From contig ML978170.1 of NCBI GenBank assembly GCA_010015745.1, positions 62,001 through 126,000 on the forward strand: DNA of 64,000 bases, read 5' to 3'. Of the stretch, positions 45,001 through 55,056 are shown piece by piece. The notes under the pieces were generated by a model, which had not been told where the DNA came from, made no database searches, and was given only the letters and a program-made list of their open reading frames with translations. Position 1 is the stretch's first letter. The number at the start of each line of letters is the position of its first letter. Made by a program: the position numbers and the translations under genes. This DNA is from Setomelanomma holmii. Its lineage: Eukaryota; Ascomycota; Dothideomycetes; Pleosporales; Phaeosphaeriaceae.

Positions 45001-48000
45001 GTTAGGAAACTCGCAGGCGTTGTCGCAGTGTACGATAATAATGCGACAGCTAGTCTAAGTCTCTATCTGTTGTGCCTAGATAATTAGCTTACTGCCTAGA
45101 GTAGCCTTGCTATTAGATGTAGCGAGCTAGTAACGTTGTGACTTTCTATTAACTTCAAGACTCTAGTATTACTTGTTGTGGAGGCCTAGAGTAGAGATAG
45201 AGCTAACGAGATTAACGTGCACTATGCTAAGTATACAGACAGGCAGCGATTGTTGTAGCTGTAGCACGTATTTAGTAGACTTAGTAAGGCTACATAGCTT
45301 ACAATCTAAGATAGACGAGGTGCTAAGCTTTATACTCTTAATAACAGCTGCAGTTCGCTTTATAGCATTAATATTAGTATAGCTGTAGATGTAATACTAG
45401 TCGCTTGCAGGTTGTGTTGAAGACAGCTTATCTGCAGAGCTATGAAAGGCATATAGTGTAGCATACGCTAGCACATCTACTGCTTAGAAGAGGTAGTTAA
45501 CAACAAGAAACCTTAGTATGCCGTCTATCTTGGGTAGGTACACAAGTTCTTCTTTTAATAGTGTAAAGACTTTGTCTTTACCAGAGTAGTAGAAGTGTCT
45601 TGCGCGCTTATATAGTTGCTAGAAGATAATGTTTGTAGCGAAGTCTAGACAGTAGAGCGCGTCTTTAAGCTTAATTATCTTAGTGTTGCTGTCTAACTTA
45701 ACAACTACGAGACGAGCTGTGCTAACTTCTTGAGCTACTGTAGATCTAGTAGAGCTATAGATCTAGCCTAAAATAACTGCCTAGTATTAAATAAACTTAA
45801 AGCGATTGTTAAGAACTAGCCTATGAGCTCTAGTGTCGTAGTAGAAGCGTTGCTTGTAGTCTTTGTTGTAGGTAGCCTTCTTTAGTATATCTAGTAACGT
45901 ACTTCACAAGCGAGTCGCCCACCCAAGCGAGTCGCCCAACCAAGCGAGTCGCCCACCTTGCCAAGCCCCCACCAAAACCTATCACCATCTACAGTAGCAA
46001 CGCGATGTCTCAACAACACAACCAGTTACTCCCTCTAAAAGAGACTTAAATACAGCTTGCGCTAAAGGCTATTAAAAAAGACGCGAATCTCTCTAAACGA
46101 CGCGCTGCTGAGATCTATAACGTTCCTCAGAAGAAGCTTGCTAACTGACGCGCTAGAAAGCAGTCTCGACGCGATTGCACGCCTAATAACCAAAGGCTGA
46201 GTCTAGTAGAGGAGGACGTGATTGTTTAGGAGATACTTAGTCTTGCTAGGCGAGGATTTCCACCCAGGCTTGGCGCTGTGAAGGATATAGCTGATCAACT
46301 GCTCAAGGAGCGCGGCCAGCGGCCGGTGGGCGTTCACTGGGCCAACAACTTCGTCAAACGTCGCCCTGAGCTCAGAGTCAGTTTCAATCGCAAGTACGAT
46401 CACAAGAGAGCTCTCTGCAAAGATCCTGAGGCTGTACGAGGCTGGTTCCGACTTGTACAGAATACAAAGGCTAAGTACGGCATCCTTGATGAAGACTTAT
46501 ACAACTTTGACGAGTCTAGCTTCATAATAGGCATGATATCAGCTGAAGCAGTTGTTACAGACTCTGAGCGTCGAGGACGGCTGAAGACGGTACAGCAGGG
46601 TAATCGAGAGTGGACAACTGTCATCTAAGGCGTCAACGCAACTAGGTGGGCGATCCCACCCTTTGTCATCTTCCAGGGCAAGAACCACCTCTCTGCCTGG
46701 TACGAGGAGGAGAGCCTGCCTTCAGACTAGGTTATTGCAGTCTCTGACAACGGCTGGACAACAAATTCGCTTGGTCTAGAGTGGTTGAAGCACTTTGACG
46801 CTCATACAAAAAAACGTACTGTAGGCACAGTACGTTTGCTCTTTATTGATGGCCACGAGAGCTACAACTCGCTTAGCTTCCAGCAGTACTGCAAGGACAA
46901 CAACATAATTACTCTCTGCATGCCTACTCACTTATTGCACCTCTTGATGTGGGTTGTTTCTCTCTATTTAAGAGGGCGTACAGGCGCCAAGCTAAGAACT
47001 TGATACGCAATAGGATTAACCACATCACTAAACTTGAGTTCTTGCCCTGCTTTATTACTGCTTTTAAGGAGTCTATTACTAAACGCAATATCTAGGGAAG
47101 CTTTCAAGGCACTAGCTTAGTTCTGCTTAACCTAGGGGCAGTGATATCAAAGATGGACATCTGCCTTTGTACACCCACACCACCTACTGTTAAAGACGGT
47201 CCCTGGTACTCGCAAACACCAAGCAATACCCTAGAGTTTGGGTCGCAATTAAAGCTAATTTAAGAGAGAATTCTGAGGCATATAGACAGCTCACCTACCT
47301 TAATAGTTGATGCAGTTGAAAAGTTCCACAAAGGCGCAGCGATGATGGCGCATTCTATGGTGCTAATAGCTAAGCGCAACACAGAGCTTGAAGCTGCCAA
47401 CAAGGCCGCCTCACACTGTAAAGTACGCAAGAGAAAGCGTATACAGGCAGAAGGAGCTCTTACAGCTGAAGAGGGTGTGCGCTTAACTACCTTGAAGGAG
47501 TTTGCAGCGCGTAGTAATAGGAAGAAGGCGAAGAAGAGCGCGCGCGCTGAAGGCAGTAAGCTAACTCAAAGGCGCTGTGGACGCTGCGGCGAGGCTGGGC
47601 ACAACTTGCGCACATGTAAACAAGAAGCAGAATTAGTCTCTGAATAATGTAGAGTACCGTACAGGACCGTCTTCTACTATTGAGGTGCGATTTCTACTGT
47701 GGGTGACAATAGGTTTTGGTGGGGGCTTGGCAAGGTGGGCGACTCGCTCGTGAAGTACGTTAATACACTTACAAAGAAGTAAGTATTGTAGTAGTTGCTA
47801 GAGTCGTACTAGTCTCTGTCTGTGTTAGCGAGAGTAATATTAGTTTAACTTGCTAGTGTCGCTGCTTTTACTGCGTCTCTCGCTGCACGCTGTCTCTAAA
47901 TATGTTTAGGCATACAATTAGAGTAGGTAATCTAGCAGTCTTTATTTAGTTCTAGGTGCTTCTAATTGCAGTAGTTGCAGTGCCTAATAGAGTAAGAAGT

Positions 48001-48282
48001 CTTGTTATTACTTTCTCTACTACTAGCAGAAGTGTTAGAAGTAGTAGAAGTCTTGTTATTCCTCTCTCTACTACTAGCAGAAGTGTTAGAGGTAGTAGAA
48101 GTCTTGCTGTGAGAGGCAATCTAGAAGAGCATGCGCTTCTTCTTAGCTTATTTTGTAATAGTAGTAAAGGTCTTAATAGGATCTTCGTTAACACAGCAGA
48201 GAGTATCTTCTACTAAGGCTATAGGTTAATTAAGAGTTGGGGGTGCCATAATAGTTAGGAGTTTACGTGTCGCTGAAAGTTG
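42061..48282 (-). pseudogene. Ty1/Copia retrotransposon relic, interrupted by a pogo element
   Basis: Read leftward from an ATG at 48249-48247 (MAPPTLN). A gag zinc-knuckle trace (CNYCN then KHLELNKDC) lies at about 47.93-47.98 kb. An integrase core trace (HCDNACEF, usual RSDNGGEF) lies at 45.01-45.03 kb. The RT active-site box appears as VYVNDLILI (usual YVDD) at about 43.48-43.50 kb, and the RNase H motif as LSTKAEYITL at about 42.83-42.86 kb. Integrase before RT is the Copia order. Asp-to-Asn and Glu-to-Lys changes and many stops fit RIP. The pogo copy at 45897-47760 splits it. No LTRs were identified. Confidence 0.75.
45897..47760 (+). mobile_element. pogo/Fot-type DNA transposon, near full length (1864 bp)
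   Basis: The same family as 38463-40312, flanked by TA (45895-45896 and 47761-47762), inserted in the Copia relic. The transposase reads MSQQHNQLLPLK at the start, keeps LYNFDESSF and the zinc knuckle CGRCGEAGHNLRTC, and has several stops and a deletion around LLHLLMWVV. Three units of a 17-bp-period repeat with CAAGCGAGTCGCCCA lie at 45907-45957 inside the left end. Confidence 0.9.
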
Positions 48283-48329
48283 GTAGGTTGACCACTCGCT
48301 TGTAATGTTCACTCGCTTATAAAACACGT
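48283..48329. mobile_element. orphan pogo-type terminal sequence
   Basis: An isolated right-hand end (ACTCGCTTATAAAACACGT then TA at 48330-48331) like the end at 37432, with two 17-bp-spaced CTCGCT units (48295 and 48312). The rest of the element is missing; it truncates the Copia relic. Confidence 0.6.
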
Positions 48330-48345
48330 TAGTAGTATATAGCTA

Positions 48346-49620
48346 ACGTGTTTTCTATACAAGTTAGTAACATAAGTAAGTTAGTAGCTCTACTCTACTA
48401 ATACGCCTGCGCAGTAACGCTACGCAACACTGCAACAGTATTTTGTACTGTACGCTACAGTAGATTATAATTCAGAATCTTTACTATTAGCTATATTCTC
48501 TATCTCTACTATACAGATGCAGAAGTTGTGCCTAGTCTCGCTGCAACAGCTACAGCGCCTCTTAGTGCGCACTCTCTTCGTAGGCATCTTGCTCTTCTTA
48601 TAACTTCTACCTGCCTTTGCAGTAATTAAGTTAGATACCTTACTAAAATTAGAGTTTTCTCTACCTATACGTACTACTACTTACAGTCTTTGCGCTTTGT
48701 AAGCTCTTCAATAGCGCTTTGCATGCGCACCTATTTCTTCTGTAGTAACACTATATTATGTGCTGTCTACTAAGCGCCTTTGCTTAGCTGCCTAACTTAT
48801 TTGTCTGGAGAACTTGCAGAGAAACCTAGGCGCCTTTGCATTCTCTGTTAAATAAGCGTTAATGCGCCTCTACTTTGTAGGCGTTGCGCAGTGTTTTCGC
48901 CTTCTAAGCGACGTTGTTCTATTGTAGTAGAGTTAGCGTACGCAACCTTACGTTAAGCTTAGATAGCACTACTTCTAAGTTTAAATAAGACTAGTCTAGC
49001 GCCTCTAAATTCTGCGTGAGCGTTCTTCTAAGTAAACGTTAGCTCGTAGACAGCTTTAAAGGCTAGTAGAAAGGTTTCTTTACTAATATAGTAGATGTAG
49101 CTACGCGCTAAGGTTAATATGCTGTTACTGTAACTGCGCTTTAACAGCAAGAAGTAAGTAACGTTAAGAGGTTGCAGTAAGTGCAATAAGTAAGATAGTA
49201 TACAGAGAGTAATAATCCTGTTGTTCTTGTAGTACTTCTAGAGATTAAGTAAGCAATAGCTCTCGTAGCTATTAATAATAAGTAATCTATACGCTTCTAT
49301 AGGCTTCGCATGCGTATTAAAGTGTTTAAGCTAGGTAAGCGCTAGATTATTACTCGTCTAGCTATTTAGGTTAACTTATATAACCTAGTCGCGTAGTATA
49401 CCTAGCTCGAACTAGGTAGAGATTAGAACCTTGCCTGCAAAGATAATAAAGAGTAGTACACACTTCACTATTACTCTAACGCCTTGTACTAGAGTAACCT
49501 ACTCGCGATTACTAGACTGTAGTTTCTTTGCTTTTCTAGGTTTCTCTAAGCCTATTACTACAAGCTAAGACGTAATCTTGTCTATTGGAAACCCTAACTT
49601 ATTAAAGTTCTAGATATCTT
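48346..49620 (-). pseudogene. pogo-type transposase relic
   Basis: It begins at ACGTGTTTTC next to TA (48344-48345) and reads leftward as a transposase: zinc knuckle complement at about 48.5-48.56 kb, then basic C-terminal and DDE-like parts, very degraded. Its 5' part is cut by the pogo copy that starts at 49623. Confidence 0.6.
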
Positions 49621-49622
49621 TA

Positions 49623-51739
49623 ACGTACCTCACAAGCGAGCCGGCACTACAAGCGAACCGGCACTACAAGCGAACTGGCACTACAAGCGAACTGGCACTG
49701 TGCCGGTGCACTGAGTGCCTAGAAGAAAAAGGAGAAGTTTTCTAGAGAAAAACTAGGGAGACCTACGACAGGGAGGAACAGAACAGACAACAGAACATGA
49801 AAATGTAGAAAAACAGAAGCAGAATCTTCATACTGGCTTATTGCCGTGAAGTGGGAAAAAGGGTTCCAACACCTCGAGTTACTGCTCAGCACTACAAGCG
49901 AACCGGCACTCTATGCCAAGACCACACCAAAACCTACTCTTGCACACAGTAGAAACGCAACTCAACAGTTCTCTACGATACTGTACTGTACCTTATATCA
50001 ATCAGAGACTATTTCTTCTACTTGTTTGCATGTGCGCGAGTTATGCCTAGCCTTGCCGCAGCATCCACAGCGCCTTTGAGTAGGCTCGCTCTTATTAGCA
50101 CGCGCTCTCTTCTTTGCCTTCTTCCTATCACTGCGCGCTGCAAACTCCTCTAGAGTTGTTAATTGCACTCTCTCCTCAACTGTAAGAGTCCTCTCCTTCT
50201 GCAATTGCTTTCTTTTATGCGATTTTCGTTGTGTAGCGGCCTCATTTGCTGCTTGAAGCTCAGCGTTGCGTTTGGTCATCAACACTAGAGAATACGCCAT
50301 CAGCTCAGCGCCTTTAGCAAGCTTTTCAACTGCCTCAACTATTGAGGTTGGTGAGCTATTTACGTGTCTCTGAATTCTCTACTGAATTAGCTTCGATTGT
50401 GATCTAAACTCTAGGGTATTGCTTGGTGTTGCGACTGCCAGGGACTGTCTTTGACAGTAGGTGGTGTAGGCATACAAAGGCGGACGTCAAGCTTTGATAT
50501 CACTGCCTCTAGGTCAAGTAGAACCAAGCTAGCACCTTAAAAGCCTCCTAAGATATTGCTTTTAGTAATTGCGTCCTTGAAAGCAGCAATAAAGCAGGGC
50601 AAGAACTCAGTTTTGGTGATGTGGTTGATCTTGCTGCGCATCAGGTTCTCAGCTTAGTGGCTATACGCCTTCTTCAATAGCGAGAAACAGCCTACATCAA
50701 GAGGCTGCAGGAGGTGCGATGAGTGAGGAGGCATGTAGAGAGTGATAATCTTGCTATCCTTGCAGTACAGCTAGAAAGCAAGCAAGTCGTAGCTCTCGTG
50801 GCCGTCAATGACAAGCAAACGTACTGTGCCTACAGTACGTTTTTTCGTATGAGCGTTAAAGTGCTTCGACCATGCCAGGCTAAGCTCATTTGTTGTCCAG
50901 CCGTTCTCAGAGACCCTAATAACCTAATTAGAAGGTAGGTTATCTCCTTATACCAGGCGGAGAGGTGGTTCTTGCCCTAGAAGATGATGAAGGGTGGGAT
51001 CGCCCACCTAGTCGCGTTGATACCCTAGATCACTGTAGTCCACTCTTGATTACCCTGCTAGACTGTCTTCAGCCGTCCTCAACGCTCAGAGCTAGTGACT
51101 ACTACTCTGGTCGATATCATGCCTATTATGAAGCCAGACTTATCAAAGTTGTAGGTGTCTGTGTTAAGAATACTGTGCTTAGCCTTTATGTTCTCTACAA
51201 GTCAGAACCAGCCTCGTATAATCTCAGGATCCTTGCAGAGAGCTTTGTTGTAGTTGTACTTGCGATTGAACTTAACTTTAAGCTTAGGTCGACCTTTAAC
51301 AAAGGTCCCAGCCTAGTTAACGCCTACCACCTGTTAGCCACGCTCCTTGCGCAGTAGATCAGCTATGTCCTTCACAGCAGCAAGCTGGGGCGGAAATCCT
51401 TGCGCGTCAAGGTCAAGTATATGCTGAACAATCATGTCCACCTTAGTTAGACGGAGATTGCTTAAGTTGGGCGCGCAATCGCGTCGAAACTGCTTTCTAG
51501 TAAGTCAGTCACTTAGTGTTGTTTGAGAGACGTTGTAGATAGTAGCTGCGCGTTGTTGGGAGAGATTCGCGTCTTGTTTGATAGCCTGAAGCGCAAGCTG
51601 TAATCGAGCCTCTCTTGAAGCTGGTAGCTTGTTGCGATGTTGAGACATCGCGTTTCTACTGTGTAGGACGGTAGATTTTGGTGGGGTCTTGGCAGAGTGA
51701 CTGACTCGCCCGTGTGACGGACTCGCCTGTGGAGTACGT
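49623..51739 (-). mobile_element. pogo/Fot-type DNA transposon with solo LTR inside (2117 bp)
   Basis: Same family, reverse orientation, flanked by TA (49621-49622 and 51740-51741). The start MSQHRNKLPASRE complement lies near 51.65 kb and the zinc knuckle CGCCGKARHNSRTC near 50.05 kb. Stops interrupt the frame. The left end carries four 17-bp units (49633-49698), a solo LTR, then a fifth unit; the right end carries two 17-bp-spaced CTCGCC units (51705 and 51722). Its right boundary is the edge of the island. Confidence 0.9.
49695..49892 (+). mobile_element. solo Gypsy LTR (190 bp) with 4-bp duplication
   Basis: The element spans 49699-49888, starts TGTGCCGGTGCACTGAG and ends GAGTTACTGCTCA, and is flanked by GCAC (49695-49698 and 49889-49892). 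It is related to the LTR at 33605-33831. Removing it with one duplication restores the exact 17-bp spacing of the host tandem repeat. Confidence 0.85.
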
Positions 51740-51805
51740 TATACTAACTTCTTATAGACTTCTTGTAGCAACGCGCAGCATATTGCATAGATGCAACACT
51801 GTAAC

Positions 51806-51971
51806 GCTAAGAGGAGTGGCGGTGGCGAGGTTAGATTGGCCGCACGTACTGAATTCAAGAACAGCCGTGACATCGCCTTCACAGCGAGAGTTGATGGCAC
51901 CACCGTTCGAGAATCGCCATGCACTGCCAACAAGACAAAGTGGAATATCACTGGGAATGCCTCGAAGAATA
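51806..51971 (+). pseudogene. C-terminal fragment of beta-helix secreted protein
   Basis: The plus-strand reading SGGGEVRLAART, then VRESPC, then WNITGNASKNI looks like the C-terminal end of the pectin-lyase-fold family to which the gene at 52.9-53.87 kb belongs. That gene lacks exactly this end and lies on the other strand. The fragment starts immediately at the island border and has no start of its own. The frame runs on past the expected stop to 52135 without recognisable content. Confidence 0.6.
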
Positions 51972-52149
51972 TCTACACTTTAGTCCAGCCGGAACTGGAC
52001 CTCTCTAGACACTTTGTCAATATCACTTCAAGAGGACGACTTCATGTACATTTGTTGAATACAACTGCTCGGCGAGTGTCTTCTACTTTGAAAGGGTTCA
52101 TGGAATTCCCTGCCGAACAATATCTTTACCATTGATGTTCGAATTTACA

Positions 52150-52900
52150 CTCGAAGCCAGGCCCGTCTCACTCAAGCAAGGGATTCAGCCACAAAAATGT
52201 TGGACACCTATCATCTGCCGGCATCCTATTATCCGTGGTGCCACACGATTTTGGAACATCAGATCGATCTCTTTGGTACGTTCTGCCCTTGAGCTCTGGT
52301 ATGTTTGCAGGACCAACAAACAACGGTCGCGGATGGTGGACAAACCACCAAAGTGGTGCATGAGACCATGTGTCGCGGCGAAAATGGGGAGCAAAATGTG
52401 AACACACTCTACCGTATGTATTGTAAGAAATAAACGAGATTTCAACCGTGACACCATGCCTCGCAAGAAGATCATCGGACGGCGACCGAATTTGTCGACC
52501 AGAAACCACGAGCAAATTATTTCCCGCAACGCCGCAAGCTGTGAAGCAGACTCCCAGATCGAAGGACTGGCGAGGTCCAGTTGCAAGAAGTAGGTGGAGA
52601 AGTTCAAGATGAAAATGTTACTAACTGCGTGCTGACAAACAAAGACCTCAATGGAGATGAGAGTATGGATGCTATCCGTCCCCTGAAAAGTCGATGTATT
52701 ATTTGGTGTCGCCTCCCGAGATTCTAGTCACAGCGTATCTTGGATGGCCATGAGCATCTCTACGGCTTCGTCAGATGACCCGTATAGTGATTCAAGCACG
52801 GATAGAGTCTTTTCGACTTTGCCTTTGCGCAAAGGAAGCTTCTGACGAACAGGAACAGGGGAAATGCAAGCTGAGCTAGGAATGGTGCGCGGGAAGCCCA
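52150..52900 (-). pseudogene. MFS sugar (maltose/alpha-glucoside-type) transporter relic
   Basis: Read leftward, fragments occur in family order: RKGKVEKTLSVLESLYGS (central loop), TFQGTD then IFILNFSTYFLQ (TM7 region), SWFLVDKFGRRPMIF (sugar-transporter signature), then PELKGRTY and IDLMFQNRVAPR (C-terminal signature). A TGA (near 52735) follows the central loop, frames shift, and about 120 residues between TM8 and PELKGRTY are gone. The N-terminal half is missing at the right border. A small TG...CA element sits just after FGRRPMIFLRG. Confidence 0.75.
52366..52458 (-). mobile_element. very short TG...CA element with 5-bp target duplication (copy B)
   Basis: The element spans 52371-52453 (83 bp), flanked by CCATG (52366-52370 and 52454-52458). 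Its reverse complement matches copy A at 8479-8574 apart from 13 bases missing in the middle and a few substitutions. Start TGTCACGGTTGAAATCT and end TTTTCGCCGCGACA are the same. Confidence 0.88.
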
Positions 52901-52919
52901 GTTGTCTGTTCTTTTCCCA

Positions 52920-53866
52920 AAACCCCGCGTACCAGAGTTAGAGAGGAGTTGGCGATTGCATTGTTGCCGTTGTCAGCAAGATCAATGCTTCCAATTTCTG
53001 CGCCACCAGACTCTGACACGCAGAAAATGCCACGGCCGCCGCCGCGGGACTTGACTTTGGGGACACAAATGTTGGTGTTGTAGGCATTGTTGAGTCTGGC
53101 GGCTCGGTTAGCGAAGCGAACAGTGGCATACCGGTAGCCATTGCCAGCAGCAACATTGTCTCCATCAACGAGACCAACTTTGGCATTGGTTACTGCTTGA
53201 AGCAACAAGCCAAATTCCCCAACGTTCCTCGCGATAATTGAGCCAATCTCGAGCTGATTAATGTTCCAAGTCTCGACGCAATGAGAAGACGTTCTCTTGC
53301 AATTGATGGTGCCCATCTTGACATTCGTGTTGGCGGCAAGATCGCGGTCGAAGCGTATACCCATGCCCGTGGTAAGGTCGAAGGTGATATCGCTGAGGGT
53401 AAGACCTGATGTCCCTGAAAATCGCAGACCGAAATAAACGTTGCCACTCATTGTAAGATATGGGATCTTGACATTTGCAGCATTCGTGACCTCGATCGCC
53501 CTACGACCGCTCCTGACTGCTGCATTGATGGTGCCACAACCTTCAAAGGTCTTGCCAGCCTGTATGGTGATGGTGCTTGCACCAATGGAGCCAGAAGCGA
53601 GGACCGAGACACGTTGACCGCTGCTGATGGAGTCGACCGCTCGTTGTATGGCAGTGAGATAGTCACCAGTATAACCGTGCTGCTTCCCTTCTTCACAAGG
53701 AAGGAGCTTCCCGAGCCCTGATTGAGCCGTCAGCACGACATTGATGCCTAACAGGCCAATTGGAGTTGCATACTGTGACGGTCGCATCAGGTGTTCCTGA
53801 GCCGCACTGGGCAGAAACAGTTGAAACCAGCGCTGCCACTGCTGCAAAGCCTAAGATATGCACCAT
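52920..53866 (-). pseudogene. secreted right-handed beta-helix (pectin-lyase-fold) protein, broken
   Basis: ATG at 53866-53864 opens a signal peptide (MVHILGFAAVAALVSTVSA) and QCGSGTPDATVT. A 56-nt intron (GTATGC...AATCAG, branch TGCTGAC) leads to GSGSSFLVKKGSSTV. A one-base loss near 53.68 kb shifts the frame to YTGDYLTAIQRAVDSI; from there the repetitive beta-helix reads well (GKTFEGCGTI, IPYLTMSG, GIRFDRD, HCVETWNINQLEIGS, NVGEFGLLLQ, RGGGRGIFCVSESGG) to ADNGNNAI, where homology stops at the border near 52.93 kb. The missing end appears on the other strand at 51.8-51.97 kb. The enzymatic role is unknown; such proteins are often polysaccharide-active. Confidence 0.7.
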
Positions 53867-55056
53867 TATGAGACCGAGAACGTGGATCGTATTAGTTGGA
53901 AGGGTGTAGTGAAGGTGTGGTCAGGTCTTCCATGTTGATCACAATGGGAGCTACTCATAGATGCGAATGCTGGAGACGACCAAACTCGTCACTATCGATG
54001 AAGTGAAACACTTTGGGTTCTGCTCGCGCCATTTCATTTTACCGAAGGCAGACAAGGGCGCAGAACCACCAGGATTCGTGGGATGAAACCTTGGTGTCAG
54101 CAAATTAATGTATTATACAGTGGATGATAATGCACCGACGTCCGATTTTTTCACGCTTTATACGGCCATCAAGGTCGGCCATTGGCCAGTATACAGCAAT
54201 CATGCCCGTCTGGAAAAAGCCCCACCAACAAGACTGAACTTGAAGTCCAGCTGTGTGCGGAGTTCTGTCACACTGGACTCCAGGGTTCCAACTTGCCCGG
54301 TGCGTTGCGTAGCTCAATGTCCATCCCTATTCATCTCGATGTCTTGGATGAGGGCCTGGAAAGAGGAGTACGATGCCGAGATGCTAGTTGAGAAGCAACA
54401 TGTTTCCTCTTCCTCTTTGAGCTCGCTACCCGCTTTCATCCAAATACATCATATATGTCAGCACATGCGTTAGCGGGAGCTGTGTCTGCTGCACTGCGAA
54501 CTCCGCGTGGTACCTCACAGAATGGAACTGCATACCCCAGATTTGCAGAGTGTCGAGACGCTATGCGAAGATCTACTGCGATGTATTCGGGTCAAAAAGC
54601 TCCGTGGGTGGCTTGGCATGTACAATTGCGCCGAGAATTTAGGGCACGGCTTCACTGCCAAGTGGAACCAAGACTTTTATTCCACTCCTCTCATTTGAGG
54701 TGGAGGGAACATCTCCGTGAATCGTAGACAGTCCTGCCTCGGCAACCAGCTAAAGCATCAAGCCAGAGGCACAATGCGACTGAGCTAGATAATTGACTCT
54801 CAGGTGAGTGGCGTGCAATTGTGGAAAGGCGCTAGAGAACATGCATGTATCGTATAGTGTCCAGCGTAATGCCGTGTGAGATTGCGCGGTTGTTGGAGCA
54901 CGTAGAGTTCTGACCACCTTGAGGATCATGCCAGAGAGGCAAAAAGACTTTGATGGTTTCTACCAAGATTTATCTCGGAATTGAGGTCTACGGGCATAAC
55001 AAAGTGGCCAAAGTGAAACGGCCCTGTACATGCAACGGTTTGCAAGTTGGCAATAA
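53867..55056. other. intergenic stretch
   Basis: About 1.2 kb of normal composition. Open frames at 54.1-54.7 kb (up to 121 codons) show no motif, and I see no repeat. It should contain the promoter of the beta-helix gene. Confidence 0.35.

Larger units (their letters stand above)
27370..51739. mobile_element. 24-kb nested transposon island
   Basis: The block is bounded on both sides by pogo-type ends next to TA dinucleotides (27368-27369 and 51740-51741). Nearly all reading frames carry TAG/TAA stops where Trp or Gln is expected, as RIP (CpA to TpA on either strand) would produce. Inserted solo LTRs and small elements stand out by normal composition and GC-rich text. No host gene is recognisable inside. 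Individual elements are listed separately. Confidence 0.9.

Noticed and set aside
27370..51739. Starship-type giant element
   Set aside because: No tyrosine-recombinase (DUF3435) captain gene at either end and no cargo genes; the block is explained by nested conventional transposons.
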